Under the pieces are notes generated by a model, which worked only from the letters and a program-made list of their open reading frames with translations, had not been told where the DNA came from and did no database searches. Of a DNA stretch of 64,000 bases, positions 34,992 through 48,322 are shown piece after piece (the first letter of the stretch is position 1; every line of letters starts with the position of its first letter). The stretch lies in NCBI GenBank assembly GCA_023653785.1, contig JAMKCH010002883.1:1-64000 (forward strand), read 5' to 3'. This stretch comes from Ophioderma brevispina. Taxonomy: Eukaryota; Echinodermata; Ophiuroidea; Amphilepidida; Ophiodermatidae. The translations under genes and the position numbers were made by a program.

Positions 34992-36050
34992 CCACCGTAA
35001 ATCCTCCATGTTCAACCCGAGGCCGCGCATTTGCTTCTTCTTGTATCCGATGTTTAAATAACCATTTCAGCATGTTGAACTTGGACGTTCGTTCCTTGCC
35101 CGGAACCATCTCCTCTAATCATCGTCTTGATGTGGTAGATAAGATCCAAAATATACCTCCAGTAGTATTAGAAAACCAAACGGCAGTTCTGAAGTCGGTA
35201 TACTCGGTTCCTTGTATCTTGGTTCGAAAAGTATTGAGTTACAAAAGACGAAGGCTCCAACAGTGCGAGAAGTAAAGATTGGAATCAGGAATTTGATAAG
35301 ATAACGATCCTTCTGCAAGATCGGCTTCTATTCCCTCATGCTACCGCATACACTTAAAACAGGAACCGAGAGATATACTCGAAGTAAGGCAACTTGACTG
35401 AAAAACTATAGTGGATAATTTGATATTAGGGTATACGGTCCAGTGTATCCACCCATTGGTTCCACTTGTAAATCGAGTTGATTTGATTTCAACCAGTTTA
35501 CTTGGTAATTGGAATACCTCGTCGGGAAATATGGACGCCGACAGTTGGTTCAAGTGAGTAGCGCTGTCATTTGCAGTGTATCACAGTCGGAGTCAATTCA
35601 ACTAATTCAGTTGGTTTGCCCAAGGACGAATGCTCTTCAAATGTCACTGCCCTTGCACAATTAAAGCAAATACGAGTTCACAGACAATTGGGGCATATTT
35701 TCATAGCTTCACTCAATTTTCTTTAACGATGATATGAGGGTCAAGTAATTCATGACTTGAGCGGACAAGCGAATACGGTATAAATGAAAAGCTTTGAGAT
35801 AGTCAACAAATTGCATTTTTAAATTTGTTCATGATGCATGAAATTTTGATGATTTATCATACAGGTTGTCATTTTCTTTGGAAGGGATTCCAAATATCAC
35901 GATGGTCTGGGTGTGTTTTTGTGACCTTCCCTTTATGATAAAAGCCTAATTTGATTACTTCGCATCTCTGTATGTTGACAAATAAAGGCAAAGAAAAATT
36001 TGAATTTTAGATGCGCTCTGTTTTCCTTTTTTATTTTAAAGGTAATTTTG
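34992..36050. other. Unassigned DNA in copy A
   Basis: No recognisable gene; short frames on both strands lack motifs. The copy B equivalent spans 43547-44605. Confidence 0.35.
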
Positions 36051-36190
36051 AAGCCTGGAAACTGATTTTTGCGAATGTTGTGTCTTCAGAACTGAAGTTT
36101 TAATTTTACTCAATTGGGAGGCCCGGAAACTGATTTTTGCAAATGTTGTGTCTTATGAACTGAAATTTTATTTTGACTAAATTGGGAATT
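36050..36190 (+). repeat. Tandem pair of about 67-bp units, copy A
   Basis: GGAAACTGATTTTTGC, AATGTTGTGTCTT and GAACTGAARTTTTA occur twice in a row. One of the two later sub-copies in copy B has only a single unit. Confidence 0.75.
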
Positions 36191-37360
36191 GAAATTTTTG
36201 CGAAATAATAGGTTGTAAACCTGAAAAAAAAACACCAAATTTGGCTAAGAAGTTAAACGTTTGGGATCTTTTTACTCCAAAGTGGGGTCTTAATAACTGA
36301 AGCGTGTTGGAACTTGGGGTTTGGGGTTTGAAAAACCGCATAAGAGATGTGAAAATGAGGAAGTGCTTGAGCATCTGCACCTACTGAATTTAAGGAAAAT
36401 TTCCCCTCACCCTGACATTATCCCTCCTTTTCTGGCGGCTGCTAAGAAAGTGACACGATAGAAATTAGAACGACATTGAAGGATCTCGTCCAGCTATAAG
36501 AGTCCACCACATGATCTTTGCACTGTCTGTTTGTCGCAAAAATAAGCATCTATTTCCCATCCAATCCAATTCTAATTGATCAAGCGAAAGCAGAAATGAC
36601 GTACAAATAAGACCAATTATTTCCATTCATTGATCCGAGATGTCTGCTTCGGAGACTTCCAAGAAGTCTAATCCGAGAAGTCTATTTCACTGTCGGTACT
36701 CTAATAATTGAGAACATGGCGATTTGGTAATTCAGAAAACTCCTTGCATTAAAGAATCATCCTTTTGAGAAAATGTGCGAACCAATATATATCCATGGGA
36801 AACGGTACAATATGACACTGTGACCTGCATTGATGTAGCAATATGACTCTTGTATTGATGACTAAGAGTGCCATGCATATCCAAATTACTGACCACCAAC
36901 ATGCAGGCAGCTAAAAGCTCGACAGGTAGATACAACAGAGTTGGTCATTAGCCACATTCTCGTTGCCATTTTGTCGGTTACATTAACCTGCGACCCAGTA
37001 AAATGTTCGCTGTAAGAATTTTTGATACTCGCATGCAAAAAAAGTTTACATTCATCATACTACTGGATAGAGCCTGCTGATCGAGCAAGTGATTGTAAGT
37101 AGTCAGTGTGTTGTATGTGTGTGAGAATGAGTGAGAACAAGTGAGATATCGAGGGTTTAGGGCAAAAAAAGCACCATCTGCAAAAGCTGCCGGGTGTTAG
37201 ATTTAGCAGGTATAACACTTAATAAGAACACAACTGACAAATGGCAGCTATTGCATATGGGAGCCTTCTTGCAGTAAACATTGACGTAATCATCTCTGGG
37301 TTGCAGGTATATGGCTTATTAATGAAGCAAAATGTTTGCACGGATTGGACTCATTTCGAA
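36191..37360. other. Unassigned DNA at the end of copy A
   Basis: No gene recognised. Parts of it (36732-36935) are the segment that appears once here but twice in copy B. Confidence 0.35.
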
Positions 37361-38073
37361 AAAAATTAATATTTATACGCTGACCGTTATTATATTTTCC
37401 GTAATATTACGTTCTTTTGTAACTTACTTGTTTTTAATGTAAGAATACGAACTATGAAAATGTTTTACCTATAAAATGTGTTAAATAACGTCGTAAGTAA
37501 CGTCATTAAAAATGCACAATCTATATATTTAATTTTAGCGTCTGATATCAGTAAAGTCATGTAGTGTAGTGGATAAGGTTTAGGACTTGTAATCTTAAGG
37601 CCTGGTTCGAATCTATGTAAGGTACATGTATTAAGTTTATTCATATGATGATTAAGTAATTGATGACATTAGAATGTGTACATTACCATATAAAACAAAG
37701 CGTATAAACCTGTTTAAATCTTTATTTCTTCACGTTTTCCCTTTGTTTATTGCCTTTTTTTCTCAAAATTGTTTGCCTGAAATATAACTTTTTTACAACC
37801 ATGTGGTAACGTAAATACAATGTTTGTAGCCTAAGATGCCATAGCTTCAACGTGAAAATTTTATCAGAGGATTGTAATAACGTTTTAATTCTTAATATTG
37901 TTTAAACAAGTCAAAAACCAACAATAACGTTGAAGCTGAGATTTTACGCCGTTATTTTACGTTCCCTGCAATAGTTTCGTATTTTTACGGCTCCAGTTAT
38001 TTTACGTTCTGCATGTAGTGAGTCCCAGCTGCCAGTCAAATGCCTGTTTTTTACAAGTTTATTTTTAACAGTG
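37361..38073. mobile_element. Right part of the TA-flanked MITE, copy B
   Basis: Same as 28811-29522; the left terminus is absent because the duplication breakpoint lies inside the element. It ends TTTTTAACAGTG|TA. Confidence 0.85.
37556..37623 (+). repeat. tRNA-Thr-like sequence, copy B
   Basis: Same boxes as copy A (A-box-like from 37565, B-box-like 37604-37614). Both copies keep the TGT anticodon loop. Confidence 0.6.
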
Positions 38074-40006
38074 TATGGCATTGCCCATTTGGTGTCCCCA
38101 GGACGAAAGATCCGGGATGACCAGTATTATGAACTTGACAAGCTTGACGTCAGGGAAGATTTTGAGTAGCTAAAGGTAGAGACCTCCATGTCAGACTGTA
38201 TCATAGGCAGCAGATAGATCAATAAAGACTGCTCCAAACTTCTGCTTCTTCTTGAAGGCTGTCTCGATATCATTGGCAAATCTTGCTATCTGATCTGTTG
38301 TTGATTTACCTCTTTGAAAGTCAATTTGGGTGAGGGGTAGATTTGCCTTGACCGTATCATTGATCCTACTGAGGACCAGTCTACCAAGCAGCTTATACGT
38401 GTGAGATAGCAGCGAGATGAGTCTGTAACTCTTGGGCTCGCTTGCTGGTTTCTTGGGTTTCAGGATTACACTGACCTTTGAAGTCATCCATCTTGAGGGA
38501 ATTGCTGATGATCCCATAGAAGTAGAGAGACAGAATTGGAGCCATCGCACAGCTTCAGGTGCCATATGCTTTCAGAATTCTGTATGGATGCTGTCATTGC
38601 CAGGAGCTTTCCCATTCTTGAAAACTTTGATTGCTTCGGTGATCTCATCATAGGCGAATGGTTAAGACATGGGACTTGACGGTGGAGAGGTTTGAAGAAG
38701 TTTTTAAATCTCTTTGTTAACAGCACGAGCGCTGGTTTTGCCTGTGGGGTGTGGTCTTACCACTTTCTGATACGATACAATTTGCAGAGACAGGACACTG
38801 CTTAACTTGACAGCTACGACCAGTGAGCTTGTTGACGGTGTTCCAGGCCTTGCAGCTTAAGTAGTATACAGTTGATATTGGATATCTCCCCCTCGTCACA
38901 TTCCTTGTCCCAACAGGGGGTGTAGGGGTTCTGCCTCTTGTAATGGAATGTTTAGCTGTTTGGTGGAGCATAGAGCAGAAGTCAGAATACGTGTCGTTGA
39001 TGTTAGAAGACTGAAGAAGCTAATGAGTTGTTTGAACTTTGGCCACTTGGCATCTCTTTTTGTAAAGGCCGGAGAGTGACCTTGATGTGAGTGGCAGATT
39101 TAAGAGTCAGCAGTGTCAGCAGCTGCTGACAGGGTCCCCTAAAATATTGCTCTCTGGGGCCCCCACCAAAAAAAAAAATTAAAAAATAGAAAAGGGGAAA
39201 AAAAAAAATCACGGGCGCAGTGTTTTTCCCTTCATGATTTATATGGGGCCTATAGTGTCCTTTCCCGTCATCAACATGCCCGTGTTGGACACTGGGCCCC
39301 ACACCACATAATGTCCCACTGTTATCAAATAGGAACCATTCACAAACACTTGTAACTAGGGGCCCTGAAATTCTTTGACCATTCAAAGGTGGGGCCACAG
39401 CCATGAAAACAATCTGAATGTTGCTTGTGAAAATGGGGCCTATATGATTTTCTGTGGGGTTGAGTATTACCCTTATAAAAGGGTGCTCTGATTTGTTGAG
39501 ATCCAAAAAGGGCGGCCCTGAATATTCAGATTTATTCACCCCAAAAAGGTGTTTGCAAACGCTCCCTTAACAATTTGCATTGGCGTCCTTGAGGTAAAAA
39601 CACAACTACACACATATCGTTTTCGATAGTCAATAGCAGCGTGACCATAACGATCAAAACTTTGCATCAAAATTTCTTCACTTTTGATGAGGGAACATCC
39701 CCCCTCAGACACCCCCATGTCGCACTAAAGCAGCTTAAACCACGACATTAAAGGGCCCCACCTTGAGCTGCTGACAAGGCCCTTTTCTTTAAATCCACCG
39801 CTGCTTGATGTCACTGATAACCAAGATAGGACAGTGTCCTGATCTGGTGAATCTAGGAATGATCTTTCTGGAGCAGCGGGATTGGATGTCCTCGGTGACT
39901 GTTGACAGGTCGGGAGAGGTAAACGCCCAATGAGTGCTTGAGTAGAAGGCAGGTGGACCCTTACTATCAAACTGCAGTTGGCGGTGTTAGAATAATCATT
40001 CTCCAC
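38074..40006 (-). pseudogene. LINE ORF2 N-terminal half, copy B
   Basis: This duplicate holds the endonuclease tail (40006-39812) and the first half of the reverse transcriptase, but not motif B, YADD or the C-terminal domain, which lie outside the duplicated unit. It lacks the extra TA of copy A near 29653, so motif A reads on to SAAYDTV before a stop codon. Copy A instead reads SAAYMIQ in a shifted frame. Both are non-functional; the two-base difference must post-date the duplication or reflect allelic sources. Confidence 0.82.
39089..39803. mobile_element. hAT-type element in the LINE, copy B
   Basis: Same element as 30540-31253, with CTTGATGT at 39081-39088 and 39804-39811. Differences from copy A lie mainly in the A-rich tract near 39170-39210. 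Confidence 0.82.
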
Positions 40007-41798
40007 CAGAACATAACATTTTTATCAACATATTATGTGCAGTGTCTACTTTTCAGCCACACGGGTGTATACAAATTAAGGCACACGGCTTACACAAGAG
40101 ATATTCAGTAGAAAACTAGATTAATATGGAATATAAATTTAAAGTCCATCAAAAGTTAGTTGTGTGTCACAAAGTTTGATCAAATAAAGTTAAAACTGTA
40201 GAATTGACAGCCAAATGGGTTTTATACAACATGTGAAGTATAATACACTTATGAAATGTAAATGTATGTACTGCAAAGCTATCTATATCGTAGAAGAAAT
40301 ACAGCAAAAGTTAATAAAAGTCTGAAAATTGGCGGCCATTTTGAATTTATGCAAATTAGTTATGCTTCCACCAATCAGGTTACGTATTTCTATATAACGT
40401 ATGAAGCATAATATACTTATTTAGTGTAAACATATTCATTTTAAGGGATGCAACAGTAATTTAGGACTAGCTATACAACAAAATGAATGTAAAAACATAT
40501 GAATTGGCGGCCATTTTGGATTTATGCAAATTAGGTGTACTTCCACCACTTGGATTTTTCTGGACTTTTAGTATGTCATTCTGGGGACCTTATAGAAATG
40601 CATTGTGGTGAAAAAAAAATCTATTGCAATTTTCTCCAAGTCATATCATATATTTCCCAGCCTAATAACTTATAGCTACTTGTTACTGGCTGGCTGCTGG
40701 CCCTGAGTCTTTCCAGTGAGCACTATTTATCTCACAGCTAAATTTACCAATATTTCTTATAATAATCATACACCATCATCATACATAAACATAACCTTGC
40801 ACTGATCAATTGGAATTCACATAAATGACATCATCTGCATTGCACTATCTTACATAAATAACATCATGGGAAACTCCCAAATTTTGCAATCTGTTTTGAT
40901 CTCAATGCATAAACAAGTTGACTCATTTTCTAAATTTAGCCTTTTGGGGAATTCCATTTCTTCTCTTGCACAATCTAGCTAGTAAATAACATCTGGTCTG
41001 ATCTCAATATAGCACAAGGGGAATTCCATAATAAACAAGTACTTTTTCCCGTGAGAAATCTTTTCTCAAATAAAATTGAGAAATAAAATAATATTTTAAT
41101 CACAAAATGGAGGCTAATATAACATCACTCACGCCTGATGCTTGGTGCACAGCACTAATCTCAGAGATGAGTGGTGCACAGTGATAAACTACAAATTTAT
41201 TGTGTCGAGCATTACATGGTTTAGGTCAACAACATTAACAGTTAGGCCTATAGTTTTATTGAACATATATGGTTATACAGGACCCTGGCTCATTAGTTAA
41301 CTTCCCGTTCAAGAAATACAAATACCTTTGTAGCACATGACATATTTTGAAAATTTCGTTATTTGTTTTTTAATTTTGTGACCTTTGACCCCAAACAAAG
41401 CATACTCTATGTACACCCGATGTCTTAACTATTGCTCTGTCTGTGTGAATTTGGTCATCAGAGGTCAAGAATCAGAGGTCACGAGAAAAGAAAGAAACAG
41501 CAAAACAATAAGTTAGGCGAAATGCCTAACTTTAATACTGGAATTTAGCCAAAAGAACACTAAGCAATAGACTTAGATTAGATATAATAATTATAATAAT
41601 ATAATAACAACAACAACTATAATACTAGCTAGAATTTCCCGGTTCTCGGCTTTTGCGCTCACTATATTCAAAGAATATAAGCTGTGGAGCACTGGATCAG
41701 AAGAAATATACAAATGAGCTCATTAATATGCATACCATCAACAGTTTGCATGAGTAAACATTGTGTTGTTACGACGTCTCGTGGGCGACAAGTCAGTA
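40007..41798. other. Unassigned DNA, copy B equivalent of 31457-33243
   Basis: It carries the same GGCGGCCATTTT doublet and the first member of the older direct repeat. Around 41185 it lacks the A/T-rich insertion (T13) present in copy A near 32610-32640. Confidence 0.5.
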
Positions 41799-41991
41799 GA
41801 CCGTATTCAATATGACGTCAGCCACCAGACATGTTGGTGGACAAGATGCATACATTCCAGGACTACAATATATTAAGCTGTCAATCGATCCATGTTTAGC
41901 GATTGCACAGGGATCATTGACAGGTGAATGTATTGAAGTACTGGAATGCGTCTATCTTATCCACCAACATGGCTGGCTATTGAATACGGTC
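41799..41991. mobile_element. TA-flanked MITE (GACCGTATTCAATA), copy B
   Basis: Same as 33244-33435, with TA at 41797-41798 and 41992-41993. It has one extra base inside (GACAGGTGAATG versus GACAGTGAATG). Confidence 0.88.
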
Positions 41992-44326
41992 TATAAACAC
42001 AAACAAATGAGCCTTGTGCACAAATGATCTGAATTATAACAACACTGTTTTAATGTGATTTTAATCAGATTGATTGGTTCAAGAATTTGGAATGTCCAAA
42101 ACACAATTGCAATTCAATATTGATAAACTCAGTGTTAAGATCTTACAGTCTTACATACAAGTCCACTCAGATGTGACGACTTATGTCTGCAATTAAAAGA
42201 AGCGTTGCAGTTCAAAGATGACTTGTCCTCACAGCGAAGACTCCAAAATGACAGCATATAAATCCACGGGAAATAAACTCCATGTGAATCTTCTCAGTCC
42301 TCAGGATAACTTTGTCCAGCAGTTCAAGACGATAGGGTTGTCCCTTGGCGACACTAATATTCCACAGTATATCAGTCCAGGATATAATCACCACGATTTC
42401 CATATGTCGCAAATGTCCACTTTCAGGACCACAATTTGGAATCCTATTTTGATTCCCAGTACTTTTGGTTTCAAAGACGACGGCAGGATAATCATAGCTT
42501 TTCGCTCACGTGACATCAAAAAATATAATAAGTCCTGACACTAAGTACTGCACCAATGTACCCTTTTTTGGAGATTTTAATTAAACTACTGGCCAAGAGT
42601 CTTTCCAGTGAGCACTATTTATAATCTTACAGCTAGATTCCAAATATCTCTAATAATAATCATTACAGTATCATGCATAAACATATGCCTAACTCGGTCC
42701 AATTGGAACTCACATAAATGACATCTGCATTGCATCATTTTACATAAACGACATCATGGGAAACTACCTAATTTTGCAATCTGTTTTGCAAATATACAGC
42801 AGATGGAAAATCCCCGGCTAACTTATAGTAGCTCAATCTCTCACTTGTTGTAAACAACACCTGCATGATCTCAATATAGCACTAGAGGACTTCCATTTTC
42901 TCTTCCCTAATAAACAAGTACTTTTCCCGCGAGAAATCTTTTCTCAAATAAAATAGAGAAATAAAATAATATTTTAATCACAAAAAGGGGGATACTATAA
43001 CAGTGTTCACCACTACCCATGCACATACTAAATGTCATCAAAATTGGACTTTGTGTTCTGGTCAAGGGCCACATTTTTTGCTATTAGGCCAATCAAAACA
43101 AATATTCAAATGACCTCATTAATATGCATAATATCTCATCAACAGTTTGCATGAGTAGTACTTGTGTCCACCACTACGCACATAACAATTTGTCATCAAA
43201 ATTGGACTTTGCGTTCTGGTCAAGGTTCACTTTTTTGATATTAACCAATCAAAATGGATGCAAATTAGCTCATTAATATGCATATATACCATCAACAATT
43301 TGCATTAGTAATACTTGTGTACACCACTACCCACATACCAAGTTTGACAAAATTGGGGCTCACTTTTTTTTGGTAAAATTGTTGACGAGGGACATACATC
43401 ATACAGCTTACAACCGAACGCTAAGAGTGCCTCCAGCTAGAGGTGGCGGCCCACAATAATAATAATAATAATAGTAATAATAATGGCGCCTAATAATAAC
43501 AATCATAATAATAATAATAATATTGATAATAATAATAACAACAACATCCCACCGTAAATCCTCCATGTTCAACCCGAGGCCGCGCATTTGCTTCTTCTTG
43601 TATCCGATGTTTAAATAACCATTTCAGCATGTTGAACTTGGACGTTCGTTCCTTGCCCGGAACCATCTCCTCTAATCATCGTCTTGATGTGGTAGATAAG
43701 ATCCAAAATATACCTCCAGTAGTATTAGAAAACCAAACGGCAGTTCTGAAGTCGGTATACTCGGTTCCTTGTATCTTGGTTCGAAAAGTATTGAGTTACA
43801 AAAGACGAAGGCTCCAACAGTGCGAGAAGTAAAGATTGGAATCAGGAATTTGATAAGATAACGATCCTTCTGCAAGATCGGCTTCTATTCCCTCATGCTA
43901 CCGCATACACTTAAAACAGGAACCGAGAGATATACTCGAAGTAAGGCAACTTGACTGAAAAACTATAGTGGATAATTTGATATTAGGGTATACGGTCCAG
44001 TGTATCCACCCATTGGTTCCACTTGTAAATCGAGTTGATTTGATTTCAACCAGTTTACTTGGTAATTTGGAATACCTCGTCGGGAAATATGGACGCCGAC
44101 AGTTGGTTCAAGTGAGTAGCGCTGTCATTTGCAGTGTATCACAGTCGGAGTCAATTCAACTAATTCAGTTGGTTTGCCCAAGGACGAATGCTCTTCAAAT
44201 GTCACTGCCCTTGCACAATTAAAGCAAATACGAGTTCACAGACAATTGGGGCATATTTTCATAGCTTCACTCAATTTTCTTTAACGATGATATGAGGGTC
44301 AAGTAATTCATGACTTGAGCGGACAA
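41992..44326. other. Copy B equivalent of 33436-35770
   Basis: It includes the second member of the older direct repeat, the 160-bp tandem units (about 42998-43408) and the AAT microsatellite (about 43454-43546). No gene recognised. Confidence 0.5.
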
Positions 44327-45476
44327 GCGAATACGGTATAAATGAAAAGCTTTGAGATAGTCAACAAATTGCATTTTTAAATTTGTTCATGATGCATGAA
44401 ATTTTGATGATTTATCATACAGGTTGTCATTTTCTTTGGAAGGGATTCCAAATATCACGATGGTCTGGGTGTGTTTTTGTGACCTTCCCTTTATGATAAA
44501 AGCCTAATTTGATTACTTCGCATCTCTGTATGTTGACAAATAAAGGCAAAGAAAAATTTGAATTTTAGATGCGCTCTGTTTTCCTTTTTTATTTTAAAGG
44601 TAATTTTGAAGCCTGGAAACTGATTTTTGCGAATGTTGTGTCTTCAGAACTGAAGTTTTAATTTTACTCAATTGGGAGGCCCGGAAACTGATTTTTGCAA
44701 ATGTTGTGTCTTATGAACTGAAATTTTATTTTGACTAAATTGGGAATTGAAATTTTTGCGAAATAATAGGTTGTAAACCTGAAAAAAAAACACCAAATTT
44801 GGCTAAGAAGTTAAACGTTTGGGATCTTTTTACTCCAAAGTGGGGTCTTAATAACTGAAGCGTGTTGGAACTTGGGGTTTGGGGTTTGAAAAACCGCATA
44901 AGAGATGTGAAAATGAGGAAGGGGTTTGACCATCGCACATACTGATTTAAGGTCATTTCCCCTCAGCCTGACATTATCCCTCCTTTTCTGGCGCTGCCAT
45001 AATGAAAGTGCACGATAGAAATTAGAACAGAAATTGAAGAATCTCGTCCACTAATAATAGTCACCACATGAATCTTTGCACTGTCTGGTTGTCGCAAAAA
45101 AAGCAAGCATCAATTTCCATCCAATCCAATTCCAATTGATCAAGCGAAAGCAGAAATGACGTACAAATAAGACCAATTATTTCCATTCATTGATCCAAGA
45201 TGTCTGCTTCGGAGACTTCCAAGAAGTCTGACCCGAGAAGTCTATTTCACTGTCGGTACTCTTATAATTGAGAACATGGCGATTTGGTAATTCAGAAAAC
45301 TCCTTGCATTAAAGAATCATCCTTTTGAGAAAATGTGCGAACCAATATATATCCATGGGAAACGGTACAATATGACACTGTGACCTGCATTGATGTAGCA
45401 ATATGACTCTTGTATTGATGACTAAGAGTGCCATGCATATCCAAATTACTGACCACCAACATGCAGGCAGCTAAAA
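44327..45476 (+). repeat. Local duplication in copy B, first sub-copy
   Basis: From GCGAATACGGTATAAATG to GCAGGCAGCTAAAA. It corresponds to about 35772-36916 of copy A and keeps both 67-bp units. Confidence 0.85.
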
Positions 45477-45496
45477 AAAAAAAAAAAAAAAAAAAA
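45477..45496. repeat. A20 tract joining the two sub-copies
   Basis: The run is 24 A in total. Four belong to CTAAAAG as seen in copy A at 36913 and at 46548, leaving twenty. Confidence 0.8.
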
Positions 45497-46553
45497 GCGA
45501 ATACGGTATAAATGAAAAGCTTTGAGATAGTCAACAAATTGCATTTTTAAATTTGTTCATGATGCATGAAATTTTGATGATTTATCATACAGGTTGTCAT
45601 TTTCTTTGGAAGGAGTTCCAAATATCACGATGGTCTGGGTGTGTTTTTGTGACCTTCCATTTATGAAGATAAGAGCCTAATTTGATTACTTCGCATCTCT
45701 GTATGTTGACAAATAAAAGCAAAGAAAGATTTTGAATTTTAGATGCGTTCTGTTTTCCGGTTTTATTTTAAAGGTAATTTTGAAGCCTGGAAACTGATTT
45801 TTGCGAATGTTGTGTCTTCAGAACTGAAGTTTTAATTTTACTCAATTGGGAATTGAAATTTTTGCGAAATAATAGGTTGTAAACCTGAAAAAAATACCAA
45901 ATTTAGCTAAGAAGTTAAACGTTTGGGATCTTTTTACTCCAAAGTTGGAACCTGGGGTTTGAAAAACCGCATAAGAGATGTGAAAATGAGGAAGGGGTTT
46001 GACCATCGCACATACTGATTTAAGGTAATTTCCCCTCACCCTGACATTATCCCTCCTTTTCTGGCGCTGCCATAATGAAACGGCATGATAGAAATTAGAA
46101 CAAAAATTGAAGGATCTCGTCCACTGATAATAGTCACCACATGAATCTTTGCACTGTCTGGTTGTCGCAAAAAAAATCAAGCATCAATTTCCATCCAATC
46201 CAATTCTAATTGATCAAGCGAAAGCAGAAATGACGTACAAATAAGACCAATTATTTCCATTCATTGATCCGAGATGTCTGCTTCGGAGACTTCCAAGAAG
46301 TCTAATCCGAGAAGTCTATTTCACTGTCGGTACTCTAATAATTGAGAACATGGCGATTTGGTAATTCAGAAAACTCCTTGCATTAAAGAATCATCCTTTT
46401 GAGAAAATGTGCGAACCAATATATATCCATGGGAAACGGTACAATATGACACTGTGACCTGCATTGATGTAGCAATATGACTCTTGTATTGATGACTAAG
46501 AGTGCCATGCATATCCAAATTACTGACCACCAACATGCAGGCAGCTAAAAGCT
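45497..46553 (+). repeat. Local duplication in copy B, second sub-copy
   Basis: It starts again at GCGAATACGGTATAAATG, has only one 67-bp unit near 45785-45855 and continues past CTAAAAGCTCG into the rest of copy B. Confidence 0.85.
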
Positions 46554-47206
46554 CGACAGGTAGATACAACAGAGTTGGTCATTAGCCACATTCTCGTTGC
46601 CATTTTGTCGGTTACATTAACCTGCGACCCAGTAAAATGTTCGCTGTAAGAATTTTTGATACTCGCATGCAAAAAAAGTTTACATTCATCATACTACTGG
46701 ATAGAGCCTGCTGATCGAGCAAGTGATTGTAAGTAGTCAGTGTGTTGTATGTGTGTGAGAATGAGTGAGAACAAGTGAGATATCGAGGGTTTAGGGCAAA
46801 AAAAGCACCATCTGCAAAAGCTGCCGGGTGTTAGATTTAGCAGGTATAACACTTAATAAGAACACAACTGACAAATGGCAGCTATTGCATATGGGAGCCT
46901 TCTTGCAGTAAACATTGACGTAATCATCTCTGGGTTGCAGGTATATGGCTTATTAATGAAGCAAAATGTTTGCACGGATTGGACTCATTTCGAAATAAAA
47001 TAGCATTCTAAATTTAATCAAAAGTGAAAAAAGATTCGCCTTTTTTATTTTTTTTATATTAGTACAGTGATCATGACGATATTGAAAAACAACCTAACCA
47101 TCATTCAATGGCTGTCAAAAAAGAGCTTTATTAAGTGTGAAAGGATCAACGTTCATTTCCGATTAAATATACCCAAGTCTCCAAGGTATTAATAACTTAT
47201 TGAAAA

Positions 47207-47756
47207 TGAATACGTTCGCATAGACGTCATAGAAATAACGCCCAAGCCTATACTAGAGTACACACTGAAATGTCGACAAATGTGTAAAATTCTTAAATTC
47301 CCCTCTCCCAAACGCGACACTTCTTTCTCAGCAAGTGAAGTATTAACAACAAACCCAACTCCAAGCTAGAAAACGCTGAACTTCAATTTAGTGTTATCAG
47401 GAAAAGTAATTAATTTATAATATCTTACCAGCACGGCAACTTGACAATAACAAGTGTAGAACAGTGTACTCACTGAAAACATTGTTATAGAAACAACCAT
47501 TGAATTGCAGGAGTGACTTTAAAAAATAATCTCGTTGACCGGGTAAACATATTAAGTATATCACTGTGACTACACAGTGCTTGTATGCATGCATAGCATT
47601 GAATTGAATAGCCCGCGCATCAAGAATCCCAGCAGTCATCATCCTGTCCCCCGATAGCATGGTAGCCAAAATTGAGAAGCCCATAGAAATTCTTCTGTGT
47701 TAATACACCGTAGCGCACACATTCATCAGCTTCAGTGTTTCTGCAAAACTTCAAGT
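47207..47756 (+). repeat. Duplicated segment, first copy (with mariner insertion)
   Basis: GAATACGTTCGCA to CTGCAAAACTTCAAGT recurs at 48322-48891 with scattered substitutions and indels. An open frame of about 85 codons on the minus strand is conserved in both, but resembles no family I know. Confidence 0.8.
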
Positions 47757-47758
47757 TA

Positions 47759-48300
47759 CGAGGGGTGATTGATAAGTTCTAAGCCTAAGGTAGAAAGAGA
47801 TATGCTACAAAGTCCAAATTTACACCGTCTACAGTTTTATTCTTCAAATGAAATTTCCATAAGTTTCATGTGTGTATATCTGTTCTATTTTTAACTTGCA
47901 GGTAATCAAACATTGAGAGTTTTGCCGAACCTATTGAAGCAATTACGCGAGAAAATTATACGCGAGAAAATACGCGAGAAAAGGTTGAGGAGTTCCTTTT
48001 TCATCTTTGGGAAGAGATAGTAGTCAGACGGTGCCAAATCGGGTGAATAGGCTGGATGTTCTACCAGACTGAAGCCACACTGATGGAGTTGCAATCATGG
48101 CTATACCATAGACTTATGGACTGTGGCATTGTCATGATAGAAGAGCACCCCCGATGTCAGCTTTACTCTCCTCATCTTTTTAATTTTCTCGCGTATGCTT
48201 CAATAGGTCCGACAAAACTCTCAATGTTTGATTACCTGCAAGTTAAAAAATAGAACAGATATAAACATGAAACTTCTGGAATTTTCATTTGAAGAATGAA
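47759..48300 (-). mobile_element. Internally deleted mariner element, right end missing
   Basis: CGAGGGGTGATTGATAAG begins after TA (47757-47758). The terminal region reappears inverted at the right (TTTGATTACCTGCAAGTT, GAACAGATATA), giving long inverted repeats. Between them, on the minus strand, lies a transposase piece with HDNA near 48115-48146 and EHPAYSPDLAPSDYYLF near 48018-48065, matching the second and third acidic regions of mariner DD34D catalytic domains. The first catalytic part is absent. The outermost part of the right repeat is missing where the A tract begins. Confidence 0.82.
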
Positions 48301-48322
48301 AAAAAAAAAAAAAAAAAAAAAA
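48299..48322. repeat. A24 tract joining duplicated copies
   Basis: It lies between the truncated mariner and the restart of the duplicated segment. About four A can be assigned to the flanks, leaving about twenty. Confidence 0.75.

Larger units (their letters stand above)
28811..37360 (+). repeat. Segmental duplication unit, copy A (8.55 kb)
   Basis: The same sequence follows immediately at 37361 in the same orientation with about 99% identity by eye. The unit starts inside the TA-MITE and ends at TTTCGAA. Start and end share GAAA-type microhomology. It contains most of a broken LINE, a hAT MITE, a TA MITE, an older internal direct repeat and microsatellites, but no intact cellular gene. Confidence 0.92.
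37361..46995 (+). repeat. Segmental duplication unit, copy B (9.6 kb)
   Basis: It starts AAAAATTAATATTTATACGC exactly where copy A ends and finishes at ATTTCGAAAT. It is longer than copy A because an internal segment of about 1.1 kb occurs twice (44327-45476 and 45497-46553). Confidence 0.92.
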
